Below the pieces are notes generated by a model. The model was not told where the DNA came from. It saw nothing but the letters and a program-made list of their open reading frames with translations, and ran no database searches. Made by a program: the position numbers and the translations under genes. From Dillenia suffruticosa (lineage: Eukaryota; Streptophyta; Magnoliopsida; Dilleniales; Dilleniaceae), in NCBI GenBank assembly GCA_033439265.1, contig JAVTVX010000034.1:11935001-11999000 (forward strand): DNA of 64,000 bases. The letters run 5' to 3'. Shown here in pieces: positions 33,160 through 45,587 of the stretch (its first letter is position 1; the number at the start of each line of letters is the position of its first letter).

Positions 33160-35700
33160 TGTTGGGTTTATTCTACTAAAAATAAATACAGAAGCATATG
33201 AAATGGAATTGGACCTCTAAATTGTAGTCGATTTCCATTCGAATATCCCAAGCTAGTCATAGTATTGATCATGAGTAATAGAACCAATACCTTTCCCACA
33301 ACACAACACTCTAAGTCCGAGTGATTGATGTAATAAATGATGTCAAAATTTTTCTCTCTCAGAAAAATTATTCTCTTACACTCATGGTGGGTATCTCTCT
33401 TAGAGATCTTATCTGCACTACATGGAAAATCAGGAGTGAAGAACGGAAGAGGGGAGGGGACGGTTAACTTCTCTTAACCGTTCCCCCTCACTTCTTATTA
33501 TTATTTAAATTTTAAATTTAAATTCAAATGTCCTTATAGACATAACTTCCTTCTTCTCCCACTTGTACATAGTTGGTATTTTATATCTATCTCACAATCA
33601 CAACTCATGTGATCTTTGACATCACTTCTACAGACTTTCATATGGAATCGCATGTCATACAACTGACAAGTACATTTGCAAGTAACGTCTTTTCGATACA
33701 CTAGTTAAGGTAATCAAGAAGCCGATGTTAGTATATAAAACTCACTATACGCCAAACTCAATGTATTCCACTTATCGGGCTACTTTCCTCATTGAAAGTA
33801 ATCCTCAAATAATTACTTGATCATGTTTTCATATCCCAATACGGATAAACATAATAGGCTAACTGGAGAATAAAATAACATAGATGTACTGTTTATTGGT
33901 CTTCCTTTTCCCTACTATAATCTCTTTGCATCAATTCAGTTGGTTTCCTAGACATGTCCCGTAGAGCTTATTTATCTCGAAAGTCATTGGTAAACACACT
34001 AAAGTAGCATACACTGAATCAAGACATTAAGAAACAGTTGAAAGCAATAAGAGCATACGTATGAGCCTACCATTAGGCTTGGGCTCTCACATAGTAGCGT
34101 AAGGGGATTAATAAAATGAATCGTCTCAAAATAATATCGCTCCAACTAACCTCGGTTGCATACCACACATGGTATGAATCACGTGGCTTGGTGTCAATCC
34201 CTCATTTCTCAAAAGGGTATACGTTAAATTTCTCAGACTCAATCTATGCCTGAAATTTACCAGAGATCTCAGAGAAAGTACCTCAGAGACAACATTTCAA
34301 GATGCAGATGACTTCTAAGATCTCAAACCTGACTACTTACAGGCTGTATGGATTTTTGGTCTATCCACATCAATCACATTATATATGACCTTATCCTGAA
34401 CACATATCAAGGGTGACTTATGCTTTAAGTATGGTTACTCTCAAAATCTTTTATGCTTAGGAGTAACTTTATCTCTTCTCACTAAGAGCTAAAGGTGGTT
34501 ACCCGTGTAAGAGTGTCAACCTCGCCTGCTTGATATATCATTTTATCAAATCACATCACAATATATGATCATATAGAATAAGTGCAATAAAAAATAAAAC
34601 AGCACAAAAATAGCTAGATAATGAACATATCATTAATAATAATAACAAGTATCAAGTCATTAGTACATTACAACTAAGAAATGTCTAAAAAAAACTATAC
34701 AAGCCCAATGACTCTACATGTCTCACAAAAGAGTCTCTCACAATAGGCTTAATAAGGGGGTCAGCTAACATACTATGCATAGATACATATTTTATCATCA
34801 CTTCTCCCTTACTGATGATGTCTCTCATGTAATTATATCTCGTGTCAATGTATTTGGTCTTACAATAGTACTTAGGGTCTCTCGTGTAGGCAATGGCTGT
34901 TTGATTATCATAGTACACAATCAATAGCTCCCCACTATTTGTTACAACCTCTAAATCATTCAAGAATCTCCTAAGCCAAACACCCTCCTAAACTGCTATT
35001 AAGCATGTAATAACTTAGCCTCCATCATGGATAATGATATACGGGTTTGTTTCTTACTACTCCATGATATGGTGTCATTGTTGAGTAAGAAAGCAAAACC
35101 TGCTATTGATTTGCGTTCATTCAGATCACCTCCCTCATCACGTCTCAGTATCCAACTAAACACAAATCACCTCCTTCATAATACAAGGAGAAGTCCACAA
35201 TTTCTTTCAGATATCTCAAAATTCTCTTTACTACTTTCCAAAACCTCTTCCAAGATTTGATTGGTACCTACTCACTAGACTACTGCATAACAAATATCTG
35301 GATATGTACACAGTATTGCATACATGAGGCTACCTACTGTAGTGGCATAATGGAATCTTTTTATATTTGTTATCTCTTCCTAATTCTTACGATACATCTT
35401 AAGATTCATGCTATCACCTCTAGTAATAGGAGCATCCATGGCTTTACGATTGTTTATTTCAAAACGCTCAAAAATTTTTCTGATATAAGGCTCTTGTGAA
35501 AAAGTTAACATCCGTCTTTAACGATCCCCTAAATCTCAATTCCTAAAATGAACTCAGCCTCACTCATGTCCATGTCAAAACTCAATAATAACCATATTTT
35601 AATGACCATCAGATACTTCTTGTTATTCCCAGCTAACAATATATTGTCCACATACAATGACAGGATTACAAAAGAATCATCAGACGTATAGAAAAAGTAA
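33160..35700 (-). mobile_element. Truncated Ty1/copia element (minus)
   Basis: Going along the plus strand, an LTR-like end TGTTGGGTTTATTC at 33160 is followed near 33550-33563 by the complement of a polypurine tract (CTTCTCCCACTTG). About 1.1 kb of non-coding DNA follows, then RNase H and part of reverse transcriptase. The 5' two thirds and the other LTR are missing; the break at about 35700 abuts an oppositely oriented copia fragment. A hairpin with arms AGGGGACGGTTAA lies at about 33455-33490 inside the LTR. Confidence 0.75.
34685..35700 (-). pseudogene. Copia reverse transcriptase/RNase H fragment
   Basis: On the minus strand, SFVILSLYVDNILL near 35640-35690 is the reverse transcriptase active-site region with YVDD changed to YVDN. 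The RNase H end (34685-34963) reads NDLEVV, VYYDNQTAIAYTRDP, KTKYIDTRY, SMHSMLADPLIKPI and RDSFVRHVESLGL. The middle is broken by stops. It cannot be active. Confidence 0.8.
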
Positions 35701-35780
35701 ATAATTCAACCCAAGAAGAAAAACTTCCGGAAGAAGTTAAAATAGATAATCAAGAAATATCGATAAATTACATTTCTACA

Positions 35781-37478
35781 ATGAAGACACGGGATCGAAC
35801 AAATACAAATATTGATGATATATTTGTATACAATGTGGCAATTGATATAGTGAGTGAAAATGAGGACTTTGTACCCACAACTATAAGGGAATGTCAATCA
35901 AGAGAGGATTGGCCAAAATGGAAGGAACCATTTCAGACAGAACTAACATCTCTGTCAAAACGTGAGGTTTTTGGGTCCATTGTCAAAACACCTAAAGGTG
36001 TTAAACCAATAGGATATAAACGGATATTCGTGCGAAAAAGAAATGAGAAAAATGAGATTGTGCGATACAAAACTCGACTAGTCGCACAAGGCTTTTCGCA
36101 AAGACTTGGGATTGACTATGAAGAGACATATTCCCCTGTAATGGATGCTATTACTTTTCGTTATCTTATTGGTTTAGTAGTACAGAAAAGACTTCATATG
36201 CAGATGATGGATGTCATTGCAACATATTTATATGGTGCACTAGATATTGACATATATATGAAAGTCTCAGAAGGATTAAAAATGCCAGAAGCATGCAATT
36301 CTCAAGAATTATTTTCTATTAGATTACAAAGATCTTTGTATGGTTTAAAACAATCTGGGCGGATGTGGTACAATCGTCTTAGTGAATATTTACTGAAAGA
36401 GGGTTATACAAATAACCATATTTGCCCATGTGTTTTTATAAAGAAGTCCGAACATGATTTTGTAATAATTGCTATTTATATTGATGACTTAAATATTATT
36501 GGCACTCGTGAAAAGATCTCAAATGCAATAAATTATTTAAAGAAAGAATTTGAAATAAAAGATCTTGGTAAAACTAAATTTTGTCTTGGCCTATAGTTCG
36601 AATACTTAAAGAATGAGATTTTTGTCTATCAATCAACTTATACTGAGAAAGTTTTAAAATGATTTAATATGGACAACTCATACCCATTAACCAGCCCAAT
36701 GGTTGTTCGGTCACTTGATATACAAAAGGATCCTTTCCGTCCTCGGGATGACAATTAGAAGATTCTTGGTCCTAAAGTGTTATAGATAAGTGCAATTTGT
36801 GTTTTAATGTATCTAGCTAATAATACCAGACCTGATATTGATTTTGCTGTAAATTTATTAGCAAGATATAGTTCTACTCCAATCAGAAGACATTGGAACG
36901 GAATTAAACATATTTTTCGATATCTCCGTGAAACGATTGATGTAGATCTATTTTATCCTTATGAACCAAATGCACAATTAATTGGGTATTCAGATGCAGG
37001 ATATTTATTAGATCTACACAAAACTAGATCACAAACAGGCTATGTATTTACATATGGTGGTACAGCAATATCCTGGAGATCTATGAAGCAAATTATAACT
37101 GTTATCTCATCAAATCATGCTGAAATAATTGCAATTCATGAGGCAAGTCGTGAATATGTATGGCTCAGATCAATGACTAATCATATTCAAGAATCATGTG
37201 GTTTATTGACAAATAAGAAGATTCCAACGATATTTCATGAAGATAATGCAGCTTGCATAACCCAATTAAAGGGTTGATATATCAAAGGTGATAGGACAAA
37301 ACATATCTCTCCTAAATTATTTTTCACACATGACTTACTACAAAGTGGAGATATTAACATATAAAAAATTCAATCAAGTGAGAATCCTGCAGATTTATTC
37401 ACAAAAATATTACCCACTACAGCATTTAAGAAGTTGATTCATAAGATTGGAATGCGACGTAATAAAGATATTAAATGA
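35781..37478 (+). pseudogene. Copia reverse transcriptase and RNase H, nearly in one frame
   Basis: One frame covers both domains with a handful of stops (36594-36596, about 36661, 36759, 36783, 37275, 37362). Reverse transcriptase motifs are WKEPFQTEL, RLVAQGFSQ, GIDYEETYSPV, RSLYGLKQSGRMWYNRL and YIDDLNIIG. RNase H shows SDAGYL, KTRSQTGYVF, SSNHAEIIAI, HEDNAACI and ENPADLFTKILP. The keeping of frame suggests a fairly young loss of function by point mutation. Confidence 0.88.
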
Positions 37479-37638
37479 TGTCTTTAACAGGGGGAGTATT
37501 GTATCAAAATACATAATATATGCATAGAGAAAGACATACTCTTTTTCCTTCACTAGAGTTTTTGTTTCCCACTGAGTTTTTCCATAGTAAGGTTTTAACA
37601 AGACATATTCTTTACACGATAGACATTCAAGTGGGAGT

Positions 37639-37890
37639 ATTATAAATGATATGCATTTATTGTAGATGTCTATTTATATGAGTGACCTTTCAAATGGAGA
37701 CCATTGGCTTTTGGATTACTCAATCATTAAATTTTGGGTTACCATATTAACTAGGGGTGTCTTTTTATTATTTCTAAAAGTGCCTATAAATAGATATCTT
37801 TGTAATTTCATGATAGACAATCAAATATAGAGAAATAAAATTATTTTTCTCTTATTCTTTTTAAATGTCTTTTATTTCTTGATATTTCAT
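37639..37890 (+). repeat. 3' LTR of the plus-strand copia fragment
   Basis: It follows the polypurine tract and contains a TATAAATAG promoter-like box near 37793. The right edge, near TTGATATTTCA, is estimated; no partner LTR exists for comparison. Confidence 0.55.
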
Positions 37891-39124
37891 AATAGATACG
37901 TTATTTCTTTTTTTTTTCAAAAAAAATCTGGTGTTTTTTTTTTTCATTCCATACAAATACCGGTGATGAAAAAGCCATCATTGAGGTTTGACTAGCTTGA
38001 GAGCAAAACCTACTCCTAATTAAACACGCCCTTAAAATTAGGAAGGATTATATTATTCCTTCGTCACTTTAAACTGGTATTCATAAGTATGTATGTGAAG
38101 AGAAAAGAGGAATTCAAAATATTGTGTATAATAGACTGTATAGAGGGATTGTATACATAGACTCGATCTCTAACTCTAGACTCAATCTCTAACTCTAATA
38201 GTAGTATATATGGTGACTGAAGATGTCAATAAGGGATTTTTGTTGCAAAATATCTTTGGCTCTGAAGGGACAACACCTTGAAGTGAAGTACCCGTCCTGT
38301 CCCTTATGGTAGAAGGGCCTAAAAAATTGGGCTCGTCCCATCGCTTCAAGGAATAACAGATTGTTGAATAAGTTAATAGAAAGATCTCTACGGTCATTAT
38401 TGGCCTTTGCGATCATGTTCGAGAAGGGGATGGGAGATCTCTACAGTTGCCGACCAGATTGTCTTTGTTGTAGTTGCCGTAGTTGGGGGAGAGGGCAAAG
38501 GAGAGAGGTAAAGAGAGAGATGGGTTTGCAAGACTGAAGGTGAGGCAAAGTCGAAACCTCTTTCGCCTCCTTTTTTTCCTTTTTTATTTCTTTTAGTCCC
38601 TAAGGGAAGTGCCACTCCAGCCCGGCGAACGAATTGGGCCCGTCCAACCTCATCTTATAACATAAAAGGATTAAAAAAAAAAAATAGCAGTAGCAGCGGA
38701 TAAAAGGATTAAAAATTTGAGTGTCCCATACCTTATCAGAGACGGGACGCGAATGGTGAATACACTCTCAATATTTTTAAAATATATAGTGAATATTATG
38801 TTCTTAAGGTAATAAATATTATATGAATATTATATTACCAAAATTATATTAATAATATGCATTTGTGCATTTATGTATCTATGTATTTCTACATGTATTA
38901 TAATATTCAGGTGGTTAAAGCTAAGAATGGGCAAGGGTGTGTGTGTGTGTGAGAGAGTGAGAGAGAGAGGGAGAGAAGAGTGATAGAGATTTGGAAAGAT
39001 AAGCAAACGGGATACTTAGAATAGAACGGTAGATGGAGAATGTAGAAAGGCAGTTAGGGAAACTTTTAGTGTGCATACTTAAACTGGGTCTGTCTACGTT
39101 GTCTGAAGTATCCCCGTGAAATTT
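37891..39124. other. Intergenic DNA with GT/GA microsatellite
   Basis: No gene is recognised. A segment at 37950-38010 resembles 61597-61648. A (GT)n(GA)n microsatellite lies at about 38937-38976. Confidence 0.5.
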
Positions 39125-39134
39125 AAAGAAGCTC

Positions 39135-39494
39135 TAGGAAATTACTTTGTCCGGTCGCTAAATTTTATCTCAAATTTATAAATTAGCTTCTTAAATTCAA
39201 AATATAATGGTTGAGAAATTATATTTCACGGATCATAATAAATTAATCTCTCTATTAGTAATGGTACCCAAATGACTGTTGGATGCTGAATTGAATCCAT
39301 GTTAAAGATGACATGGCAACAAATTCTGACTCGAATTTCACTGAATAAAGTTTGTTACTACTTGAGGCCACCGTTACTAACCAACAGAGAGACTAATTTG
39401 TTACTACTTATGAAATTTAGCTCTTTAATCGTTATATTTTAAAATTTAAAGACTATTTAGGATAAAGTTTAGGTACTTGAGAAGTAATTTGGTC
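39135..39494. mobile_element. Mutator-type MITE
   Basis: Imperfect inverted arms of about 130 bp begin TAGGAAATTACTTTG and end GAAGTAATTTGGTC. They are flanked by the 10-bp direct repeat AAAGAAGCTC at 39125-39134 and 39495-39504. Long inverted ends and a 9-11 bp duplication fit MULE-derived MITEs. It is 360 bp long with no coding capacity. Confidence 0.8.
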
Positions 39495-39504
39495 AAAGAA
39501 GCTC

Positions 39505-42500
39505 ACTTCCACACCAAGCATAAGTTTTTAATATTCTTTGTAGTTTTTTTCTCCCCACATACAGCTACGATTCTCCTGCCGAACACTTGTCCTTTACTTC
39601 CAATGAAATAAATTGTCCTATAAAGATATTGCTCTTTTCCGGTTTACATATATCCACTTTTCTTTGGCTACAAACGTTGACCAATTTCTATAAAAATGAA
39701 TTTTATAACTATTAATTTAGATTTATTCAAAATAAAATCTCAAATACTAAATAATAATCTAAACATAGATATATAAAAAAATATATATCCATTTTTCTTC
39801 CCTTAAAAAACCAACCCCAGTAATTTTTGTTCTTCCTCTTCTTCTTTTCTCTAAACACACTCCATGAATGACTAGTATTTTTCTTCTACTGTGGCATGCA
39901 CCCTTCTATTTTTTTTTAGTATCATGATTTAATCATTATTCAATATTCAAAATTTTATTATAATTAATATGAATCGATCGTTATAGAACCTATTTTGTGA
40001 AGATAGATCTCCCAATATTATTTTTTTCATACTCATGAGGAGTCGAATTCCAGACCTATTAAGAGATCAAAGTATCCATTACAACTACTCTAACAAATAT
40101 TGATGCATACACCCTTTTATCTTTCTATAGCTTTTCTCTTGTCTATTCTCTTCGTTCTCTTTTGTGTTCTCTTTTATGCATCTGATAATAATTTTGGATA
40201 CCAAACTCTTTGGATTGAGTGATCAAGTATACTCTATCTCTTTAATCAGAAATTTTAAATTCAAGTTCTAGGAATGAAGAAAAAGAATTTAAAAAAATCA
40301 ATTCCTAAAATTAGATTTTACAGTACTCGAATAGGATTAATTAAACAAAATTCAAATATCGGTGATAAAAAAAAAAAGGACAATAGTTTTAGGTTTTGGT
40401 TCACTTTTCATTTATTTTCTTTCTTCCATTTGAATGAATATTCCAAGGCAACGGTGGATGGCAAAACCTACGCTTGGGAAATGATAAAGAGGGATTTTAC
40501 CACTGCTATGGGGGGTTTCACTTTGACCTGCGGTAAGATTAATTTTAGCTCTAAAAATAATGAAATACGCGTTTGTTTTATGATTGCTACGGCTTCCACG
40601 GCTCTCACAATTGAGATGGTCTTACTTTATTTGGTAATTATATATATATATATATGTTCATTTCAATTATTGATTACGATCTTAATCATGAAATATTTTG
40701 ATTTAACCGATAGAATTATATCACTCATATAAAATTATGTAAAATACTTTTAAATACTCAAAAAGCAATGGTAAAGTTGTTCATTATTGCTCTAGTGCGT
40801 TTCTATTAACTATTAATTAGGTCATCAAATACACTTTTTAACCATCAGTGACACAAAGGATAAAAAATCCTCTTTGTGTCTGTTCCAAACACTTCTATTT
40901 ACGTGCATAAACTATTGTATCTGATAATTATGTTATATCTAATTAAATATTTTAATAAATCAAAATAAGGACTAGGATTTAAAAGCCATAAACGAGTTTT
41001 AGACAAAATTAAGGAAAAATGAATTATGTCCAAAGTGGGTGGGTAAAAAAAAAAAAAGTATACTACATTCTCATGTAATTATCGAAAAAACCAAAAATAT
41101 TGTAATGTAAATTAGGGTTATCATAATTGAAAGTTTATTGTACTTTAAAAGGTTTGTAGATTTTGCATGCAAATTGAGTTTCAAATGCGTTGATTCTCTT
41201 TCATAATTCCCATATGATTAGTAAGTTAAGTGTTGGAGATTTCAGGGTGCTTAGAAATTCTCTTATGATTACGTTGTGGGTCTACTTAAAATATAATGTT
41301 ATTCTTTTTTAACTTGGCTTGGATTTTTTAATTGATTACATTTTTCCAATAGCAATTGCTTTTACATATAAACTTTTAAAATTATTTTTCCATTTTGCAT
41401 ACACTACAAAATTAAAGTCCTATATCTATGCTAATCCATATATTGCACCATGTTTAAAACTATGTTCAATTCTGACAATTATCACTTATGCTTAATATAC
41501 ATGGTAGTTTTTTGGCACGATTTGAAAATAATCTCTATATGATTTTTCCTTACTATCTATTTAATCATACCGTCTGCATAACTTATACATTTATGTTAAC
41601 TGATATATTTTACCGTCTGTAAATACTATCCACCATTTGAACAGTTATCACTTGTTATCAATAAATGTAGTCGTTTTTAATGACGATTTGAAAAGAGTCT
41701 CTATATGAGTCTTCTTTGTTGACTTTTAAAGCATACCGTTTACATTAATTTTTTATCTATGCTACATGTGATACTCTTTAGAGACTATCTGAAACTAATC
41801 TCTATATGTACTATTTATACTAATTACTGAGTTTTACCATCTATGTAGTATTTAGGGATGGATTAAAAATTTAAGGATTAAGATATAAACTATTTGTGAT
41901 ATATGGTAGTAAGTTACAATAACAGGGGGGATAATCTGGGAAAACAGGTGGTGCGTTGTTATAATAGGTAATAAGTTTGCGATAACAGTGATAATTTTGT
42001 GATAACTTGTAATAAATTTGTGATAATTAGTAATAATATTATTATACATTGAAGTGAAATATTATGTAGTGATTTTACAGTAAGAGATACTAAATTGCCA
42101 CCTACAAATAGTAAAGAGCAGTAATGGATAGTAAAATGAGGTAATATTATTATATATTGGAGTTGCGAAACCTAATAGTAAAATTACGATAACAGATAGT
42201 AAGTTTGCAATAAAATATAGTAAGATTACTATAACTAATGGTAAGTTAGTGCTAACAAGTTGTAAGGTTGTAAAATAGTTGCATGTATATTTGCGATATA
42301 AGTTTGCGTAATAATATTATTATATATCGGAGTGAAATATTATAATTTTTTGCATAATTGTTTGGTTATTATATATTATAATAACATGTGATAATACAGG
42401 ATAACACTATGCACAATGGTAAGAATTTTACCTATTATAGTAAGATTATTAATATATATTATTATTGTTTCTAATAAGTTAAAAACATTATTTCGAATGA

Positions 42501-43124
42501 GATTGTTATTTTACATTATAAGAACCCTAGTATATCACAGTTAATTGGTTTTATTTCTCAAAGGATAAGATGAAGTTGTTTTTACAATTTTCCGTCACCC
42601 TCGTTCAGATTTTGGTTTTGTTGCCTTTCGCTTTCTTCCTTGCATTTCCTTTATCATGAACATGTTCTCGGGATGGACTACATTATGTTCTGATTTTAGA
42701 AATTTGAGAAAATATTCTTTCCTCAAGAAATTAACGTCATGAAATAATTATATTTGAAACCATTAATAATTACAACACAAAGAGTTTGAGGAAAACATAA
42801 GATGAGAATCTATCCAGTAATGACAATAGTTTCCAATAGCATACGTCTTGAGTTTGTGGATTTATGAATATCTCCGGTTCCTATATCTCCTGAAACATCA
42901 TAATGAATATTCTACAATCATCTCTGACACGTAGAAATTATTTTACGTCATTTTGATAATATATTATAGGTGTTGGTATATTTATGAAAGAATAAGTACG
43001 AATTCACTTACGTGTTAGGTTACTGTGAAAGTTTAACGGGTACCATTTTAGAGATATGTAGAGAATTTCCATAAATACTCTTAATGTAGTCCTTCTATAA
43101 GAGAAATTAATAGAAATATTTCGG
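39505..43124. other. AT-rich intergenic DNA with degenerate short repeats
   Basis: An ORF at 40274-40732 (152 codons, lysine-rich start, later DGKTYAWEMIKRDF) matches no family that I recognise and lacks supporting signals. Three degenerate direct copies, about 170 bp apart, of a segment ending AATCTCTATATG lie at about 41470-41835. From 41900 to 42500 the sequence is made of GTAAGATTA / GATAACA-type words. No gene can be supported. Confidence 0.5.
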
Positions 43125-43127
43125 ATT

Positions 43128-44738
43128 ATAGTTAAACAAAATTTGATTTTTAAATGTATCAAGCAATTACCATCAAAGTTTGTAATTGGTCATATTCACT
43201 GTCTTTGAAATAAGAACTTGAATCGAGAATGTACATAATTTGCTTGTCCAAATGAGCAATGTAACAAAACCAATGTTCATTGAAAATAACAGGGACAAAA
43301 ACATATAGCGGAAGCACAATAAAAATGTATATTAAAGTTAAAGTGTGTAATGTTAAAATGAGTGGTTACTATAAACTCACTAAATTACATAATTGAAATT
43401 GAAATTCAAGTGTTTTATCAAATAGATAACTCTGAACCACGGAAATATCCTAGTTGTTTTGCTGGCTTATTTGTTTGGCATCGAAACGAGACATAAAAAC
43501 TTTAAACATCTCCATTATACTAAAACAAGGTAATATATAGTAAGATTAATATTATTATACATTATAGTAAAATACGATAATATATGGTAAGATTAGTTGA
43601 CTTTATACTAAAAGGTGCAAAAAGAATACTTACCAAAAATCACATTCGGAGAAGAGAGATGGAGGCTTTGGGCCGTAGGTGTTGAGGAATTGAATGCAGC
43701 AATCCATGGTTCACCAAGATTTAGTCAGTTTATGTAAATGTAATGTTAAAAACAAATGAAAAAATCACCGGTATTTATTCATATATTCATACCAATGTGT
43801 CGTTCCAATGACGAGACGCCAGCTCATAAGTATCACTCTAGGACATGTAGTTTCCGTCAATATCACACAAAATTATTCTATCGATTGCCCTAAAAAGTTA
43901 ATTTAGTAACAGTATATATTAGTGTTGCATGCTACATGCTGTGATAGATTTACTAAATCAACTTTTTCTGACAATCAACGGAACAATTTCGTATGATATT
44001 TTGATGGAAACTACATGTCCTGGAGTGATGCTTACGAGATGGTGCCCCGTTACTAGATCGGCACATTGGTATGAATATATGAATAAGTATTAGTAATTTT
44101 TTTATTTGTTTTTAATATTACATTTACATAAATTGACTAAATCTTTGTAAACTATGGATCACTACATCTAGTTGCTTAACACCTACTGTCCAAAGCCTCC
44201 ATATCTCTTCTCCAAATGTGTTTTTCCAATGTGGTTTTCGATGAGTACTCTTCTTGCATCTTTCATTATAAAGTTAACTAATCTTACCGCATATTATTGT
44301 ATCTTACTATAATGTATAATAATTTAATCTTACCATATATTATCTTGTTTTACTATAATGCAAATGTTTGTAGTTTTTGTGTTAGTTTAGATGTCAAACA
44401 AATAAACCAGCAAAGCAATTAGGATATTTCCATGGTCGAGACTTGTCTATCTAAAAAAATAACTTGAATTCCAGTTTCAATTATGCAACCTAGTAAGTTT
44501 ATAATAACCCTTCACTTTAACATTACACACTTTAGTATTAATATACATTTTTATTGTGTTTTCACAATAGGTTTTCATTCCTATTATTTTCAAAGAACAC
44601 TGGTTTTATTACACTTGATCTGGACATGCAAATCATGTACCTTCTCGACTCAAGTTCTCATTTCAGAGGCAGTGAAGATAATTAATTGTAAACTTTAATG
44701 GTAATTGTTTGATATACTTAAATATCAAATTTTGTCTA
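43128..44738. repeat. 1.6-kb imperfect inverted repeat (long hairpin)
   Basis: The left arm, about 43128-43920, matches the reverse complement of the right arm, about 43935-44738, along its whole length, with a centre of about 15 bp at TGCATGCTACATGC. Matching landmarks are CAATTACCATCAAAGTTT with AAACTTTAATGGTAATTG, and AATATCCTAGTTGTTTTGC with GCAAAGCAATTAGGATATT. Arms differ by scattered substitutions. It ends a few bases before the exon of the AVT1-like pseudogene, inside its upstream intron. It may be a foldback element or an inverted duplication. Confidence 0.85.
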
Positions 44739-44745
44739 CCTACAG

Positions 44746-45587
44746 GGGTCTTCTCTTGCCTTATCATCCTTTGCTCAATTGTATGTGTTGGGGTGTTTGG
44801 TAGTGTAGGGTTTAGTGTGAAAGGGACATTGTTGAACCTGGAGAGCATTCCTACTGCAATCAGCCTGTATATTGTTTGTTTTGCAGGGCATCCCGTGGTT
44901 CCAACCATTTACAATTCCATGCAAGACACTCGACATTTTAGCAAGGTAACAATGCTCATTTAATTGCCTCGAAATTAAGGTTAAGATTTAATCACTTTTC
45001 CTATGCTAAGTTTACTCACTTGGCTTCAACAATAAGTCAATCGGCTGCTGATGTGACAAACAATTAGTGGTGCTACATCAACAAATCATGGAACCCACAT
45101 AACCCCCCCCCAAAAAAAATGATCCTTAAAAATTCATTGCCGCTGATTTCCTGTTTGAATTACATCTCATCCAGGTCTTGTTGTTTAGTTTGTTCTGACG
45201 ACAATCACCTACACAGCCACAGCAGTGGCGAGCTATCTCATGTATGGAGAAGATGTTGAGTCCTTAATCACATTGAACCTACCAACAAACGTTTTTGGTT
45301 CACAATTCGCAATATATACCACACTACTTATTCCAATAACGCGTTATTGCCATTAGAGACTAATAATATGGAAAATCGGTTCATGATTAGGATAGCATTT
45401 TCCATATTATTAGTCTCTAATGGCTATCGTAGGATCCATATATGTGGTGCTAGCTTCATTAGTGTTCCCATGCTCGTTCTACTTGAATGTTTTTCGGATG
45501 TATAGGAGTTGGAACTATGAGTTGATTGCGATTGTGGGGATAGTTATGTTTGGGAGTGGACCAGGTGTTCTGGGCACATATTCTTCG
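44746..45587 (+). pseudogene. AVT1-like vacuolar amino-acid transporter fragment
   Basis: Three exon-like blocks encode part of an amino acid/auxin permease family transporter of the plant AVT1 type, a multi-span tonoplast protein. Block 1 (44746-44945, acceptor CTACAG, donor GTAACA) reads GSVGFSVKGTLLNLESIPTA and HPVVPTIYNSMQD. Block 2 (from 45175) reads TITYTATAVASYLMYGEDV and NLPTN, with a one-base frameshift before it. Block 3 (to 45587, donor GGTAAGT) reads SIYVVLASLVFPCSFYL and ELIAIVGIVMFGSGPGVLGTY, with another frame change. Part of the middle is missing, at the site of a small inverted duplication. No earlier exons or last exon are found. It is a decayed or captured gene fragment. 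Confidence 0.8.
45349..45424. repeat. Perfect 28-bp inverted duplication in the AVT1-like exon
   Basis: Arms 45349-45376 and 45397-45424 are exact reverse complements around a 20-bp loop. The right arm fits the transporter frame (IAFSILLVS), so the left arm is likely the inverted copy. It replaces transporter sequence normally found here. Confidence 0.9.

Larger units (their letters stand above)
35701..37890 (+). mobile_element. Truncated Ty1/copia element (plus) with 3' LTR
   Basis: The element starts abruptly in the pol region before reverse transcriptase. It continues through RNase H and a short 3' region to the polypurine tract CAAGTGGGAGTAT (37628-37640) and an LTR of about 250 bp. The 5' LTR, gag, protease and integrase are absent. 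Confidence 0.8.

Noticed and set aside
40274-40732. 152-codon plus-strand ORF
   Set aside because: No recognised domain, biased lysine and hydrophobic composition, no promoter, no second copy; left as intergenic.
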